Shown: in pieces, positions 5,869 to 6,688 of the stretch
Position numbering within the stretch: position 1 is the stretch's first letter
How the letters are laid out: each line of letters begins with the position of its first letter
Assembly (NCBI GenBank): GCA_009786775.1
Contig: WQRL01000101.1
Span: 1-6,688 of the forward strand
DNA length: 6,688 bases
Reading direction: 5' to 3'
Source: Oscillospiraceae bacterium
Lineage (GTDB): Bacteria > Bacillota > Clostridia > Oscillospirales > Oscillospiraceae
Program-made: the position numbers and the translations under genes
The notes under the pieces: generated by a model
Databases searched by the model: none
The model's input: only the letters and a program-made list of their open reading frames with translations
What the model was told of the DNA's origin: nothing

Positions 5869-6627
5869 ATGGAATACACAGTCAATAAATTATCAAAAAT
5901 ATCGGGAGTGAGCGCGCGCACTCTGCGGTACTACGATGAGATTGGCTTACTTAAGCCTGTCAAAGTTGCAGAAAGTGGATATAGGATCTACTCCCAAGAC
6001 GAACTGAACACATTGCAGGAGATTTTGTTTTACAGGGAACTCGGCTTCCCCCTTGAGGAAATCAAACACATTGTGTATGCGCCCGGCTATGACAGGATTA
6101 GCGCATTCCACAACCATCTTGACAAACTTGTAATAAAACGAAAACAAATGGACTCGCTTATTGACAACGTAACAAAGTCCATATCCGCCATGAAAGGAGA
6201 AATTACAATGACAGACACTGAAAAATTCGAAGGCTTCAAGCAATCTATCATTGATAAAAATGAGAAAGCATACGGCCACGAAATCCGCGAAAAGTACGGC
6301 GACTCTGCTATTGACGCCTCAAACGCCGCTCTAAAAGGCCTATCCCAAAAACAGTATGACGAAGGTGAGCGCCTGCGCGCAGCCTACGAAGAAATGCTAA
6401 AAAATGCCGTCCGCACAGGCGATCCGTCAGAGGAAACTGCACAGGCCGCCTGCGATCTTCACAGACAATGGCTGTGCATATTCTATCCAAACTACAGTAA
6501 AGAATATCACAAAGCTCTCGGCGAAATGTACGCTACAGACGAACGCTTTAGAGCATACTACGAGAAAATAACTTCCGGCTGCGCAGAGTTCTTCCGCGAC
6601 TCAATAAACATCTACTGCAAGCAATAG
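5869..6627 (+). CDS. MerR-family transcriptional activator with TipAS antibiotic-binding domain
   Basis: This 252-aa cytosolic regulator binds DNA as a dimer. Residues 1-70 are a MerR winged helix-turn-helix (VNKLSKISGVSARTLRYYDE, then GLLKP, with GYRIYS and LGFPLEEI). Residues 77-112 form the long dimerisation helix (HLDKLVIKRKQMDSLIDNV). Residues 114-252 are a TipAS domain, shown by HRQWLCIFYPNYSKEYHKAL, then MYATDERFRAYYEKITSG and AEFFRDSINIYC. TipAL and Mta are known relatives of almost the same length; TipAS domains bind peptide antibiotics such as thiostrepton, and binding switches on the promoter. The ligand here is unknown. AAGGCGGTGA (5855-5864) is the Shine-Dalgarno. An internal in-frame start at 6208 may give a separate TipAS protein. 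The regulated target is not visible and may lie past the right edge; a link to the upstream operon is possible but unsupported beyond the shared strand. Confidence 0.9.
   Translation: MEYTVNKLSKISGVSARTLRYYDEIGLLKPVKVAESGYRIYSQDELNTLQEILFYRELGFPLEEIKHIVYAPGYDRISAFHNHLDKLVIKRKQMDSLIDNVTKSISAMKGEITMTDTEKFEGFKQSIIDKNEKAYGHEIREKYGDSAIDASNAALKGLSQKQYDEGERLRAAYEEMLKNAVRTGDPSEETAQAACDLHRQWLCIFYPNYSKEYHKALGEMYATDERFRAYYEKITSGCAEFFRDSINIYCKQ
6193..6627 (+). CDS. Possible internally initiated free TipAS domain (139 aa)
   Basis: Inside the MerR gene, AAAGGAGA (6193-6200) places its GGAG core 8 bases before an in-frame ATG at 6208-6210 (Met114). The first 15 bases of this entry are that Shine-Dalgarno and its spacer. 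Translation from here would yield the complete C-terminal TipAS domain of 139 aa without the DNA-binding half. In Streptomyces lividans tipA, an internal start is known to yield a separate drug-binding TipAS of 144 aa that sequesters the antibiotic. The site falls exactly at the domain boundary. Use of this start is inferred. Confidence 0.5.
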   Translation, partial: KGEITMTDTEKFEGFKQSIIDKNEKAYGHEIREKYGDSAIDASNAALKGLSQKQYDEGERLRAAYEEMLKNAVRTGDPSEETAQAACDLHRQWLCIFYPNYSKEYHKALGEMYATDERFRAYYEKITSGCAEFFRDSINIYCKQ

Positions 6628-6688
6628 CGGGACTTATTAAGTAATACAGGCCTGCTCGGCAGTAGGCACAAATAGGGGGTGTGCGCTC
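6628..6688. other. Non-coding tail after the MerR gene, with a weak hairpin
   Basis: A 6-bp stem with one G-T pair (GCCTGC 6650-6655, GTAGGC 6662-6667, loop TCGGCA) lies 22 bases after the stop. It is not followed by a T-run, so it is a poor intrinsic terminator. AGGGGGTG (6674-6681) near the right edge could be the Shine-Dalgarno of a following gene, but the window ends too soon to tell. Confidence 0.3.

Noticed and set aside
6650..6667. Hairpin after the MerR gene as an intrinsic terminator
   Set aside because: The stem has a G-T pair and is followed by ACAAATAG rather than a T-run, so it is kept only as a weak hairpin in the tail entry.

Overview
The window reads as chromosomal DNA from a Gram-positive, Clostridia-like Firmicute. 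This is judged from purine-rich Shine-Dalgarno sites, SigA-type promoters, moderate GC by eye, and the style of the MerR/TipA regulator and the left-hand membrane protein. No rRNA, tRNA, CRISPR array, insertion sequence or integrase is visible.

Layout: (i) 1-301, minus strand: the first 100 codons of a polytopic membrane protein, probably a permease, cut by the window edge. (ii) 302-519: a divergent intergenic region with a promoter on each strand and an inverted 15-bp repeat that overlaps both promoters. (iii) 520-5788, plus strand: a tight three-gene operon. It encodes a TerB_N/TerB_C protein of 580 aa, a BrxC/BrxD-type (DUF2791) P-loop ATPase of about 440 aa, and an Lhr-like superfamily II DNA helicase of 734 aa that resembles BrxHI. 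The first junction is an ATGA stop/start overlap and the second is a 2-nt gap. (iv) 5789-5868: a short promoter region with a 19-bp -35/-10 spacer. (v) 5869-6627, plus strand: a MerR-family regulator with a C-terminal TipAS drug-binding domain and a well-placed internal ribosome binding site that could yield the free TipAS domain. (vi) 6628-6688: a short non-coding tail.

The operon is the most interesting part. The ATPase and helicase resemble the BrxD/BrxHI pair of type 2 BREX phage-defence systems. Here, however, they stand without any PglX methylase, PglZ phosphatase, PglW kinase or PglY gene, and are led instead by a Ter-family TerB_N/TerB_C protein. Both flanks are visible, so the three genes appear to be the whole transcription unit. 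The likely picture, by inference, is a DNA-translocating or remodelling complex: the TerB_N/C protein acts as sensor or adaptor, the ATPase as a nucleotide-driven switch or loader, and the helicase as the motor. A role in phage or plasmid defence or genotoxic stress is plausible, but nothing in the window proves it. Anantharaman, Iyer and Aravind discussed TerB_N/TerB_C proteins in predicted DNA-processing and stress neighbourhoods, so the domain association may have been noted before even if its function is untested.
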